A DNA stretch of 64,000 nucleotides from the NCBI RefSeq assembly GCF_005250615.1, contig NZ_SULM01000012.1, positions 1 through 64,000 on the forward strand, in the 5' to 3' direction. Shown piece by piece: positions 55,997-64,000 of this stretch (positions are counted from its first letter, which is position 1; each line of letters begins with the position of its first letter). A model generated the notes under the pieces. The model was not told the origin of the DNA, made no database searches, and worked only from the letters and a program-made list of their open reading frames with translations. The position numbers and the translations under genes are program-made. The stretch comes from Pseudomonas rhizoryzae. GTDB taxonomy: Bacteria > Pseudomonadota > Gammaproteobacteria > Pseudomonadales > Pseudomonadaceae.

Positions 55997-56020
55997 GAAC
56001 CCGCGGGTCAAACCGCGGCC

Positions 56021-57694
56021 TCAAACCCCGCCCGATTCCTCACGCCCCTCCACCGGTAATTCATGCTCTGTGGCATAGCCGGCGTCCGCCGCTTCCAGCA
56101 CGCCGTGGGCGATGCTGCAGAAAAGCGAATTGACCCGGCGCATGTCGCTGAGCAGCCCCAGGTGCAGGGAGCTGGTCTCGAAGCTTTCCACCACCTGCTG
56201 GTGCAGCCGCTCGACGTGGGCATGGGCGTAGCGCCGCTCCAGCAAGCGGAAGCGCTGCTTGAGCCGGCGCAGGCGGCGGGCGGCGTCCAGGTCGCCGGAA
56301 AGATAGACCGACAGGCACAGTTTGAGGCTGTCGACCAGCAACCGGTGCAGGGACGTGAGCTCTTCCACCCCGGAGGCCGAGAAGGAACGCCGGGCGGCGA
56401 TCTTCTTGCTTTCCACGTCGCTGGCCATGCGCTCGATGAGATCGCCGGCCTGCTCCAGGTTGATCGCCAGCTCGATGGTCTCGGCCCAACGGCGGCTGTC
56501 GCGCTCGTCGAGGTCCTCGCGCGGCATCCGCGCCAGGTACAGCTTGATCGCCGTATAGAGGGCGTCGACGTCATCGTCGAGGCGGCGCACCTCGCGGGCC
56601 AGTTGCTTGTCGCCAGCGCCACTGACCAGCACCAGCAGGTGCTGCAGCATCTGCTCGATGACGTCGCCCATGCGCAGCAGTTCGCGAGAGGCATTGGTCA
56701 GCGCCAGGGCCGGGGTGTCCAGCGCCGCGGTGTCCAGGTGGCGCGGCCGCAGGATGGTCTCGGCGCTCTCCCGGGACGGCAGGATGGCGGTGCAGAAGCG
56801 CGCCAGCGGCCCGGTGAGTGGCAGGAACAGTAGGCAACGCACCAGGTTGTAGGCGACGTGGAAGCCGATCACCACCTCGGCCTCGTTGAAGTCGTAGCCC
56901 TGCAGCCAGTCGGCCAAGAGGCCGATCCAGGGCAGTACCAGCACACAGCCGGCGAGCTTGAACAGCAGGCTGCCCACCGCCACCCGCCGCGCCTCGACGC
57001 CCTGCTTGGCCGCGCCCATCAAGGCCAGCACCCCGCTGCCCAGGTTGGCGCCCACCACCAGGCACAGCGCCACCTTGAGCGAGATGACCGCGGAGCCGGC
57101 CAGGGTGGCGGTGAGCAGCACCGCCGCCAGGCTGGAGTAGGAGACCATGGCGAAGACAGCACCGGTCAGGGCGTCGAGCAGTTGGTCACCGGTCAGCGAG
57201 GAGAACAGCACCTTGACCCCGGCGGCGTGGGTCATGGGCGAAGCCGCCTCGACGATCAGTTGCAGCGCCAGGATGATCAGGCCCAGGCCGATGGCGACCC
57301 GGCCGAGCTGGCCGGCGCGGGTCTGCTTGCGGCCGAGAAAGAACACCACGCCGAGAAAGATCAGCAGCGGCGACAGCCAGGAAAGATCGAAGGTCAGCAC
57401 CCGCGCCATCAGCGCGGTGCCCACGTCGGCACCGAGCATGATGGCCAGCGCCGGGGTGAGGGGCACCAGGCCCTGGGCGACGAAGGAGGTCACCAGCAGC
57501 GCGGTGGCGTTGCTGCTCTGCACCAGGGCGGTGACGGCGATGCCGGAGAGGAAGGCCAGCGGCATGCGCTGCATGCTGCGGCTGAGCACCCGGCGCAGGC
57601 TGGCGCCGTACACCCGCAGGATGCCGGTACGCACGATATGGGTGCCCCACACCAGCAGGGACACGGCGGATAGCAGGTTGAGCAGTGTCAGCAT
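56021..57694 (-). CDS. Na/Pi cotransporter family protein with PhoU-like tail
   Basis: 557 residues. The membrane half (about 1-310) has the two inverted QSS repeats of the family: ALVQSSNATALLVTSF and VSYSSLAAVLLTATLAGSAV. The C-terminal half (about 320-540) is helical and PhoU-like (ASRELLRMGDVIEQMLQHLL and NLEQAGDLIERMASDVE). It probably imports phosphate with Na+ or has a regulatory role. ATG 57694 is chosen for the GGAGG 8 nt upstream over an ATG 27 bp earlier. Confidence 0.9.
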   Translation of the reverse strand: MLTLLNLLSAVSLLVWGTHIVRTGILRVYGASLRRVLSRSMQRMPLAFLSGIAVTALVQSSNATALLVTSFVAQGLVPLTPALAIMLGADVGTALMARVLTFDLSWLSPLLIFLGVVFFLGRKQTRAGQLGRVAIGLGLIILALQLIVEAASPMTHAAGVKVLFSSLTGDQLLDALTGAVFAMVSYSSLAAVLLTATLAGSAVISLKVALCLVVGANLGSGVLALMGAAKQGVEARRVAVGSLLFKLAGCVLVLPWIGLLADWLQGYDFNEAEVVIGFHVAYNLVRCLLFLPLTGPLARFCTAILPSRESAETILRPRHLDTAALDTPALALTNASRELLRMGDVIEQMLQHLLVLVSGAGDKQLAREVRRLDDDVDALYTAIKLYLARMPREDLDERDSRRWAETIELAINLEQAGDLIERMASDVESKKIAARRSFSASGVEELTSLHRLLVDSLKLCLSVYLSGDLDAARRLRRLKQRFRLLERRYAHAHVERLHQQVVESFETSSLHLGLLSDMRRVNSLFCSIAHGVLEAADAGYATEHELPVEGREESGGV

Positions 57695-57773
57695 CGCGGC
57701 GCCCTCCCGGCGCGTGTCCAAGAACTCCTGGCGAGCTTGTCATAAAAGTTTAATGACCGTCCTGCACAGACGC

Positions 57774-57806
57774 GCGAGCCCGAAGGTAGGGCACCTTCGG
57801 GCTCGC
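57774..57806. terminator. Strong 14-bp hairpin between TerC and Na/Pi genes
   Basis: GCGAGCCCGAAGGT (57774-57787) and ACCTTCGGGCTCGC (57793-57806) pair perfectly around a 5-nt loop. No T-run follows on either strand, so it may be a Rho-independent terminator variant, an mRNA 3'-end stabiliser or a repeat. Confidence 0.5.
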
Positions 57807-57858
57807 GGGGACCTGCTGAGTTAGGCGGCGTGGACCGAGGTGGGTTCCGCCGCTGGGC

Positions 57859-58611
57859 TCAGATCTGCTCCTTGCGCAGCTTGACCGCCGCGCGCGCCTT
57901 GGCCTTGCCACGCAGGCGGATATTGATGGCTTCCACCGCCAGCGAGAAGGCCATGGCGAAGTAGACGTAGCCCTTGGGCACATGGACTTCGAAGGCTTCG
58001 GCGATGAGCACCGTACCGACCACGATCAGGAAGGACAGCGCCAGCATCTTCAGGCTCGGGTGCTTGTCGATGAAATTGCTGATGGCACCGGCCGCCAGCA
58101 TCATCACCAGCACCGCGACGATGATCGCCGCGACCATCACCGGCACGTGGCTGACCATGCCGACCGCGGTGATCACCGAGTCCAGCGAGAAGACGATGTC
58201 GATGATGGCGATCTGGATGATGGTGCCGATGAAGCCGCTGCCCTTCTTCGGCGGGGCGTCTTCGTCCTGCTCTTCCTCGCCTTCCAGACCGTGGTAGATC
58301 TCGGCGCTGCTCTTCCACAAGAGGAACAGGCCCCCGAAGAAGAGGATGAGGTCACGGCCGGAGATGCCCTGGCCGAAGACGAAGAACAGATCGGCGGTGA
58401 GGCGCATCACCCAGGTGATGGACAAGAGCAGCAGGATACGGGTGACCATGGCCAGAGCCAGGCCGAAGAAACGGGTCCGTGCCTGCATGTGCTTGGGCAT
58501 GCGGCTGACCAGGATGGAGATCATGATGATGTTGTCGATGCCCAGGACGATCTCCAGGGCCGTCAGGGTAAAGAAAGCGACCCAGATTTCCGGGTTGGTC
58601 AACCACTCCAT
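57859..58611 (-). CDS. TerC-family integral membrane protein
   Basis: This 250-residue protein has about seven membrane segments. The family pattern is seen in FFTLTALEIVLGIDNIIMIS (acidic residues inside the membrane) and IIQIAIIDIVFSLDSVITAV. TerC proteins are linked to tellurite resistance and metal handling, especially manganese export for related groups; the substrate here is not known. A charged cytoplasmic loop (EGEEEQDEDAPPKKG) is notable. GAGGATTTG precedes the ATG. Confidence 0.9.
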   Translation of the reverse strand: MEWLTNPEIWVAFFTLTALEIVLGIDNIIMISILVSRMPKHMQARTRFFGLALAMVTRILLLLSITWVMRLTADLFFVFGQGISGRDLILFFGGLFLLWKSSAEIYHGLEGEEEQDEDAPPKKGSGFIGTIIQIAIIDIVFSLDSVITAVGMVSHVPVMVAAIIVAVLVMMLAAGAISNFIDKHPSLKMLALSFLIVVGTVLIAEAFEVHVPKGYVYFAMAFSLAVEAINIRLRGKAKARAAVKLRKEQI

Positions 58612-58655
58612 TGCAAATCCTCTCGTCAGGCGCGTCTAGGGGCGCGCTCTAATGG

Positions 58656-58684
58656 AAAAGGCGCGCCGGACGACGCGCCCTTTT
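58656..58684 (-). terminator. Terminator behind the citrate transporter gene
   Basis: On the minus strand AAAAGGGCGCG and CGCGCCTTTT form a stem with a single bulged base, loop TCGTCCG, and end in TTTTCC. It lies between the CitMHS stop and the TerC start. Confidence 0.7.
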
Positions 58685-58723
58685 CGAACAGCCGGCAAGG
58701 CTAGTCGTACAGTTGGTAAAACT

Positions 58724-60058
58724 CTAGCGGCTGTACAGCGGAAACACACCCAGTAACAAAGCACCGACCAGCAGGAACAGGCAGGTCACGGTGGCCCACT
58801 TCAGGGTGAAGCGCTGATGATCGCCGAATTCCACCTTGGCCAGGCCCACCAGCAGGTAGGTCGAGGGCACCAGGGGGCTGAGCAGATGCACGGGCTGACC
58901 GACGATAGAGGCCCGGGCGATTTCCACCGGGCTGATGCCATAGGCCGCGGCGGCCTCGGCCAGCACCGGCAGCACGCCGAAGTAGAAGGCATCGTTGGAG
59001 ATGAAGAAGGTGAACGGCAGGCTGACCAGGGCGGTGATCACCGCCATGTACGGCCCCAGGGCGTCCGGGATCACCGCCAGCAGGCCCTTGGACATGGCGT
59101 CGACCATGCCGGTCCCGGAGAGGATGCCGGTGAAGATGCCCGCGGCGAAAATCAGCGAGACCACCGCCAGGACGTTTTCGGCATGGGCGGCGATGCGCTG
59201 CTTCTGCAGGTTCAGGCAGCGGTAGTTGACGGTCATGGCGATGCCGAAGGCGATCATGAACAGCACCGGCATCGGCAGCACGCCCATGATCAGCGCGGCC
59301 ATCAGCGCCAGGGTCAGCAGGCCGTTGAACCAGCGTAGCTGCGGGCGGCGGGCCTCGGCGCACTGGGAGACGGTGACGTCGGCGCCCTCGGTCTCGCCGA
59401 TCTGCAGGATGCCCAGGCGGGCGCGCTCGCGGCGGCCATAGAGGTAGGCCAGGAAGAACAGCCAGGCGATGGCCAGCAGCATGGGCGCGATCATGGGCAC
59501 GAAGACGTCGGCTGGGTCCACGTGCAGGGCGCTGGCGGCGCGGGCGGTCGGACCACCCCAGGGGGTCAGGTTCATCACCCCGCTGGAGAGCAGCATCAGG
59601 CAGGTCATGATCAGCGGATTCATACCCAGGCGCCGGTACAGCGGGAACATGGCCGCCACGCAGATCATGTAGGTGGTCGAGCCGTCACCATCCAGGGAGA
59701 CCACCAGGGTCAGGAAGACGGTGCCCATGGCCACCTTGAGCGGATCGCCCTTGACCAGCTTGAGGATCCAGCGCACCGCCGGATCGAACAGGCCGGTGTC
59801 GATCATCACCGCGAAGTAGAGGATGGCGAACAGCAGCATCACGCCGGTGGGCGCCAGCTTGCGGATGCCGTCGAGCATCATCGGGCCGAGGGCGTCGAGC
59901 TTGACGTGGCCAAGGCTGGCGAATTCGCTGGACAGCGCCCAGGCCAGCACGGCGAAGGCGATCGGCACCATGGTCAGGGCGATCAGCGGAGAGAGGCGCT
60001 TGGTCATGATCAGGTACATGAAGGTCATGACCATGGCGAAGCCGAGGAAAGTCAGCAT
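58724..60058 (-). CDS. Citrate:cation symporter, CitMHS family
   Basis: This 444-residue protein has about 12 membrane segments. Start MLTFLGFAMVMTFMYLIMTK and conserved loops MNLTPWGGPTARAASAL and SLDGDGSTTYMICVAAMFPL, plus LPFTFFISNDAFYFGVLPVL, identify the CitMHS family, which imports metal-citrate complexes with protons. AGAGG stands 9 nt before the ATG. A terminator hairpin follows. Regulation is not visible; no two-component genes are adjacent. Confidence 0.93.
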   Translation of the reverse strand: MLTFLGFAMVMTFMYLIMTKRLSPLIALTMVPIAFAVLAWALSSEFASLGHVKLDALGPMMLDGIRKLAPTGVMLLFAILYFAVMIDTGLFDPAVRWILKLVKGDPLKVAMGTVFLTLVVSLDGDGSTTYMICVAAMFPLYRRLGMNPLIMTCLMLLSSGVMNLTPWGGPTARAASALHVDPADVFVPMIAPMLLAIAWLFFLAYLYGRRERARLGILQIGETEGADVTVSQCAEARRPQLRWFNGLLTLALMAALIMGVLPMPVLFMIAFGIAMTVNYRCLNLQKQRIAAHAENVLAVVSLIFAAGIFTGILSGTGMVDAMSKGLLAVIPDALGPYMAVITALVSLPFTFFISNDAFYFGVLPVLAEAAAAYGISPVEIARASIVGQPVHLLSPLVPSTYLLVGLAKVEFGDHQRFTLKWATVTCLFLLVGALLLGVFPLYSR

Positions 60059-60465
60059 GGGAATACCTCTGGAAATTTCGCGAAAAGGAGAGGGTTCAGC
60101 CGCGGCGTTGGGGCGCGGTGAGGGCGAAAATCCAGGGGACGGTGGCGTGCAGAGACGCCCGGGGGGACAGGTACGACATGGCAAGGATCCTGGTTATTTT
60201 TGTAGGCACGTCGCCCGCTCACGGAGGCGGGTCTTGAACGGATCCTAAAAGGTCAACCTTTCGCCAGCCTTGCGTGGTGGAAAGGGGATGTCGGCCTGGG
60301 ATGGTCGGTCAGGACGAAGCGGCGCCCGGCGTCTTGCCGGAGGCCTTGCGGCCGCTGCCGCGACGGTCGCGGACGAGGGGATAGGCAGCAGGGATGACGC
60401 CCGCCCGACTTGCACCGGGTCAGGCCGCCTCGCCCCCGCCAAGGCGACGAGGCGATCTGGCGTGT
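60059..60465. other. 407-bp divergent/intergenic region, no gene seen
   Basis: It should contain the promoter of the citrate transporter gene (likely near 60180-60250, where AT content rises) and the end of the methyltransferase gene. A short GC stem CCCGC/GCGGG (60214-60231) and two GGATCC sites framing it are the only structures noticed. The GC-rich stretch 60260-60465 shows no supported reading frame. Confidence 0.5.
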
Positions 60466-61368
60466 TCAGCCGCGCAGCCGCTGGTCGAGCACCGCGATGT
60501 GCTCCGGGCCGATGCCGCAGCAGCCGCCGATCAGGGTCGCGCCGCGCGCCTGCCAGTCCTGGGCGAAGCTGAGGTAGCCAGGCGGATCGAGGTCGGGGCG
60601 CAGCGGGTCGAGCCCGTCGTTGGCGGTGGCCTCTTCGGGTTGGGGCGGGAAGGCGTTGGCATAGGCGCCGAACGGGATCTCGACGCCCGCCGTGGCAAAG
60701 GTCTCACGGGCGCTGTCCAGTGCCGCCGCCATCACCTCGGGCTGGCTGCAGTTGAACAGCAACGCCCCGGCGCCCAGCTCCACCGCCAGTTGCGCGGCCT
60801 CGGCCGCCGGCTCGCCGGATCTCAGGCGCGGCACCGCGTCGACGTCTTCGTCCTTGAGGGTGAAGGACAGCCACAGCGGCTTGCCATCGTCCGGCAGGCC
60901 AGCGGCGATGGCGCGCACCTCGGCCAGCGAACTCTGGGTCTCCGCCAACCAGAGATCCACGTGAGGCGCCAGGCCGCGGATCAGCGGCTGCAGCACCTCG
61001 TCCACCCGCGCTGGCTCGAACAGATCGGGGCGATAGGAGCCGAACAGGGGCGGCAGGGACCCCGCCACCCGCACCGGCTGCCCGCTGGCGGTCACCGCCT
61101 GCCGCGCCAGTTGGCCAGCGCGTGCGGCCAGGGCCTCGCCTTCGGCGGCGAAACGCTGCTCACCGATATGGAAGGGCACCACCGCATAGCTATTGCTGGT
61201 GATCACCTGGGCGCCGGCCTCGATATAGGCGCGATGCACCGCTTCCACCTGCTCGGGTGCCTCGCTCAGCGCCAGGGCCGACCACTCCGGCTGGCGAAAG
61301 GGCGCGCCGCGTCTTTGCAGTTCACGGCCCATGCCACCGTCGAGAAGAACAAGATTCATGTTGGCCAT
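60466..61368 (-). CDS. Homocysteine S-methyltransferase
   Basis: The 300-residue zinc enzyme has LVLLDGGMGRELQRRGAPF at the N-terminus, the ligand cysteine in LLFNCSQPEVM and the Cys pair in LIGGCCGIGPEHI. It methylates homocysteine to methionine, using S-methylmethionine or SAM as donor in related MmuM-type enzymes. It is divergent from an amino-acid ABC transporter whose cargo could be the methyl donor, an inference. ATG 61368 (MANMNL) or 61359 could be the start. Confidence 0.88.
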   Translation of the reverse strand: MANMNLVLLDGGMGRELQRRGAPFRQPEWSALALSEAPEQVEAVHRAYIEAGAQVITSNSYAVVPFHIGEQRFAAEGEALAARAGQLARQAVTASGQPVRVAGSLPPLFGSYRPDLFEPARVDEVLQPLIRGLAPHVDLWLAETQSSLAEVRAIAAGLPDDGKPLWLSFTLKDEDVDAVPRLRSGEPAAEAAQLAVELGAGALLFNCSQPEVMAAALDSARETFATAGVEIPFGAYANAFPPQPEEATANDGLDPLRPDLDPPGYLSFAQDWQARGATLIGGCCGIGPEHIAVLDQRLRG

Positions 61369-61468
61369 ATAGCTATTTCACTTTTCCTTATAACTAAAAC
61401 AGAGTTCAATATCGGTTCTCATATCTCTCTAATACCAGGCCCTCTTTCCCTTTGCAAAGGACGCCCCC

Positions 61469-62290
61469 ATGAGAACCGCTCTGCTATCGGCCCTCGGCCT
61501 GACCCTGGCGCTGGTCGCCACCTCGGCCTCGGCCGGCGCCACCCTGGACCGTATCAAGGCCAAGGGCGAGTTGGTCAACGTGCTCATGGAAAGCTATCCG
61601 CCCTTCTCCCAGCTCAATGCCCAGAACCAGCTGGAAGGCTTCGACGTGGACGTGGCCAAGGCGGTAGCCGACAAGCTGGGCGTCAAGCTGCGCCTGGAGA
61701 CGCCCTCCTGGGACGTGATCGCCGCCGGTCGTTGGAGCGGTCGCTACGATGTCTGCATCTGCTCCATGACGCCCAGCCAGGCGCGCGCCCAGGTGTTCGA
61801 TTTCCCGGTCAACTACTACGCCTCGCCGGCGGTGATCGTGGTCAACGCCGGTGACGACCGCATCCACGCCGCCAAGGATCTCTCGGGCAAGAAGGTCGGC
61901 GTCACCAGCGCCTCTTCCTACGAGAGCTACCTGAACAAGGACCTGACCATCGAGGGCCAGGAAGACAAGCCGCTGAGCTATCCCTTCGACAATGTCCAGG
62001 TGGTGCCCTTCCCCGATGACAACGTCGCCTTCCAGGATCTGGCGCTGGGCGCTGGCACCCGTCTGGACGCCGTCCTGACCAACCTGGTGACCGCCCAGCC
62101 GCGCATCGCCCAGGACGGCAAGTTCAAGCTGGCCGGCGCCGCGCTCTATGCCGAGCCCAACGCCGTGGCCATCGAGAAGGGCGATCCGGAATTCGCCGCC
62201 AAGCTGCGTGAGATCATCGACGGCCTGCGCCAGGACGGCACCCTGAAGCGCATCTCCGAGAAGTGGATCGGCGCCGACATCACCCAATGA
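61469..62290 (+). CDS. Amino-acid ABC transporter, periplasmic substrate-binding protein
   Basis: The 273-residue protein has a signal peptide (MRTALLSALGLTLALVATSA) and the SBP family 3 fold: LESYPPFSQ-like entry (MESYPPFSQLNAQNQLEGFD), VDVAKAVADKLGVKLRLE, DVCICSMTPSQARAQVFDF and KKVGVTSASSYESY. It captures a polar amino acid or analogue. The stop overlaps the permease start (ATGA). Confidence 0.9.
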   Translation: MRTALLSALGLTLALVATSASAGATLDRIKAKGELVNVLMESYPPFSQLNAQNQLEGFDVDVAKAVADKLGVKLRLETPSWDVIAAGRWSGRYDVCICSMTPSQARAQVFDFPVNYYASPAVIVVNAGDDRIHAAKDLSGKKVGVTSASSYESYLNKDLTIEGQEDKPLSYPFDNVQVVPFPDDNVAFQDLALGAGTRLDAVLTNLVTAQPRIAQDGKFKLAGAALYAEPNAVAIEKGDPEFAAKLREIIDGLRQDGTLKRISEKWIGADITQ

Positions 62291-63093
62291 CCGAACTCCC
62301 GCCCCCGCCCCAGCGCCGCCCCCTGCTGAGCTTTCGTACCCGCGTCTGGCTGACCTGGCTGGCGCTGCTGGCCGGGGGCGTGGTCTTCGTGCTGGGTTTC
62401 GATCTTAAGTTCGCCAGCGTCTGGCCACGCCTACCCAACCTGGTGGGCTGGCGCCTGGGCCCCAACGGCTTCCTGCAGGGCGCGGCGCTGACGCTGTTCC
62501 TCAGCCTCTGCTCCATCGCCGTCTCGGTGCTGCTCGGCTTCGCCGCCGCCCTGGGGCGACTGTCGTCCAGTGCCCTCGCCTATGGCGTGGCCACCTTCTA
62601 CGCGTCATTCTTTCGCGGTACCCCGCTGCTGATCCAGATCCTGCTGATCTACCTGGGGCTGCCGCAGATCGGCGTGGTACCGGGCGCCATCAGCGCCGGC
62701 ATCCTCGCCCTGTCGCTGAACTACGGTGCCTACCTGAGCGAGATCTTCCGCGCCGGCCTGCTTGGCGTCCCCGCCGGTCAACGCGAAGCAGCCCTGGCCC
62801 TGGGCCTGGCGCCCCGGGTGATCTTCTGGCGCGTCACCCTACCCCAGGCCATGCGCAGCATCATCCCGCCCACCACCAGCCAGTTCATCTCCATGCTCAA
62901 GGACTCCTCCCTGGTCTCGGTGATGGGCGTCTGGGAAGTCATGTTCCTAGCCCAGTCCTACGGCCGCTCCAGCTACCGCTACCTGGAGATGCTGACCACC
63001 GCCGCGGTGCTCTACTGGCTGCTGTCGCTGGCGATGGAGTTCATGCAGTCACGCCTGGAAAGGCACTATGGGAAGGCGTATCGGGGGCGTTAG
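62287..63093 (+). CDS. Amino-acid ABC transporter, inner-membrane permease
   Basis: The 268-residue protein has about five to six membrane segments (VWLTWLALLAGGVVFVLGF; GAALTLFLSLCSIAVSVLLG; others) and the EAA loop QREAALALGLAPRVIFWRVT followed by LPQAMRSIIPP that contacts the ATPase. ATG 62287 lies inside the stop of the binding-protein gene. No ATPase gene follows, which is unusual for this transporter family. Confidence 0.92.
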   Translation: MTELPPPPQRRPLLSFRTRVWLTWLALLAGGVVFVLGFDLKFASVWPRLPNLVGWRLGPNGFLQGAALTLFLSLCSIAVSVLLGFAAALGRLSSSALAYGVATFYASFFRGTPLLIQILLIYLGLPQIGVVPGAISAGILALSLNYGAYLSEIFRAGLLGVPAGQREAALALGLAPRVIFWRVTLPQAMRSIIPPTTSQFISMLKDSSLVSVMGVWEVMFLAQSYGRSSYRYLEMLTTAAVLYWLLSLAMEFMQSRLERHYGKAYRGR

Positions 63094-63137
63094 GGTTGCC
63101 CTGTTCATACAAACCACTCAGCACAGGAGTTGGTCAG

Positions 63138-63347
63138 TTGAAAACGGATTGGCACAGCACCTCACTCACCCGCGCCACAGTGATCGACGAGAACTACAAA
63201 AGCACCCAGAACGTTCGGCGCTTCATGATCGAGGAATGTGGCGAAGCCTTTAGATTCGACCGTGAATTCATGGCGTGGATACGGAGCGATGCCCCCAAAA
63301 CCCTGGGCGACGTTGTAGACGAGTGGAGGCGCCGGCATCCACGCTAG
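63138..63347 (+). CDS. DUF6434-like small protein
   Basis: The 69-residue protein starts at TTG 63138 with AGGAG 10 nt upstream, reading MKTDWHSTSLTRATVIDENY and then KSTQNVRRFMIEECGEAFRF, DREFMAWIRSDAPKTLGDVV. It resembles a small domain (DUF6434, as I remember the name) that is often fused to SAP domains and may bind nucleic acid. An earlier ATG in frame (63096) lacks a ribosome site. Function unknown. Confidence 0.65.
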   Translation: MKTDWHSTSLTRATVIDENYKSTQNVRRFMIEECGEAFRFDREFMAWIRSDAPKTLGDVVDEWRRRHPR

Positions 63348-63370
63348 AATGTTCCGGCATCTCGACGGCG

Positions 63371-64000
63371 TTAGGCCTCGCCACCTGCCGTCGAACACTT
63401 CCGCTGCCCGCTCCCTACCGGGTGCAACAACAGAAAACTCAGCAGCGCGAAGCCGCAGGCGCAGACCGCGGCATAGCCGGTCACCCAACCGACTCCCTGG
63501 CCGAGCGCGGCGCGTGCCAGTGGCAAGGCGATCCCCTGGGCCTGGGCCAGTCCCAGGTTACCGGCGGCAATGGCCGCCGCCAGCGACTCACGTCCGCTGC
63601 CATCCAGCGTGGCCACCGCCGTAGCCAAATGGGCCGCGACGCCGCCGAGCAGGATGGCCCCCATCAGCGCGATATTCAGCGCCAGTGAGACAATCCGCGT
63701 GCTCATGTCCAGTCCCGAAGCCAGGCCGCTGCGCTCCGCAGGCAGGGCCGCCGTGGCCGTGTTGGTCACCGGGGTATTGGTCAGGCCCACGCCGATGCCG
63801 GCCAGCAGGCAGCCGGGTACCAGCGCGAGCACCTGGCCAGCACCCAGGATCACCGCCAGGCTGAGCAGGGCGAAGCCCAGGCCGATCAAGCCGAGCCCCA
63901 GAGGAATGACCCTGCCGGGACCGTGGCGCAGCAGCAGGCGCTCCGCCAATGGCGGTACCAGGACGGTGGGCAGGGTGTAGGCCAGCACCATCCCACCCGT
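63371..64000 (-). CDS. MFS transporter, C-terminal part (cut by window edge)
   Basis: The frame is open to the right edge; 209 residues are visible. Six membrane segments of an MFS half can be traced, e.g. VIPLGLGLIGLGFALLSLAV, VPGCLLAGIGVGLTNTPVTN, and YAAVCACGFALLSFLLL at the end. The GVGLTNTPVTN segment with following ALPAERSGLASGLDMSTR is typical of 14-segment DHA2-type drug exporters. The N-terminal half lies outside the window. Confidence 0.85.
   Translation of the reverse strand, partial: TGGMVLAYTLPTVLVPPLAERLLLRHGPGRVIPLGLGLIGLGFALLSLAVILGAGQVLALVPGCLLAGIGVGLTNTPVTNTATAALPAERSGLASGLDMSTRIVSLALNIALMGAILLGGVAAHLATAVATLDGSGRESLAAAIAAGNLGLAQAQGIALPLARAALGQGVGWVTGYAAVCACGFALLSFLLLHPVGSGQRKCSTAGGEA

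Overview
The window looks like chromosomal DNA of a high-GC Pseudomonas (sensu lato). Evidence is the gene order crc - pyrE - DUF4124 at the left, the convergent block argB - algC - dut - coaBC with radC divergent from it, the purE-purK pair, and LysR next to aspA; all resemble known Pseudomonas arrangements. A member of the P. oryzihabitans/psychrotolerans group is possible but cannot be settled from the sequence alone.

Layout. 1-298 is the end of an IS4-family insertion sequence sitting in the crc terminator. 331-2609 carries crc, pyrE, a MITE-like palindromic element and a DUF4124 protein. 2842-4375 is a GntR regulator with a DUF1989 (urea carboxylase-associated) protein. 4436-9670 (minus strand) is housekeeping: argB, algC with a membrane/periplasmic extension, dut, coaBC. 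radC (9809-10483) follows on the plus strand. After a 350-bp AT-rich gap comes a complete, colinear type VI secretion (T6SS) operon of the P. aeruginosa H2 type, 10834-32851: tssA-B-C-E-F-G-clpV, a sigma-54 activator, a 42-residue lipoprotein, an FHA protein, tssJ-K-L-M, a PP2C phosphatase, a Ser/Thr kinase and vgrG. Directly behind vgrG lies a cargo effector (32910-35210) and its probable immunity gene (35213-35620). hcp and PAAR genes are not in the window.

The effector is the most interesting locus. Its GC-rich N-terminal half encodes a degenerate M23/LytM-like domain interrupted by an SH3 domain; the AT-rich C-terminal half encodes an EF-hand-like loop and a T4-lysozyme/pesticin-like muramidase domain. 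The partner is a secreted LprI/DUF1311 protein, the family that includes a lysozyme inhibitor. The composition break inside one reading frame suggests swapping of a toxin-immunity cassette behind a resident VgrG-targeting module.

35669-39801 holds a short ORF remnant, a uracil-DNA-glycosylase-like protein, a glutaredoxin-like protein, a DUF3299 protein, a GlsB/YeaQ membrane protein and purE-purK. 40262-45479 (minus) is a tightly overlapping six-gene operon for trans-4-hydroxy-L-proline catabolism: epimerase, a three-part D-hydroxyproline dehydrogenase, an AraC regulator and a DapA-like deaminase. A LysR regulator diverges from aspA. 48384-63370 contains a diguanylate cyclase, an XRE regulator divergent from an alanine/glycine:Na+ symporter, an L-asparaginase, a hexose-6-phosphate mutarotase, a class C beta-lactamase, a Na/Pi cotransporter, a TerC protein, a CitMHS citrate transporter, a homocysteine S-methyltransferase divergent from an amino-acid ABC transporter pair, and a DUF6434 protein. 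The right edge cuts an MFS transporter. Intergenic regions between 40 and 56 kb are rich in REP-like inverted repeats. No tRNA, rRNA or CRISPR array was seen.
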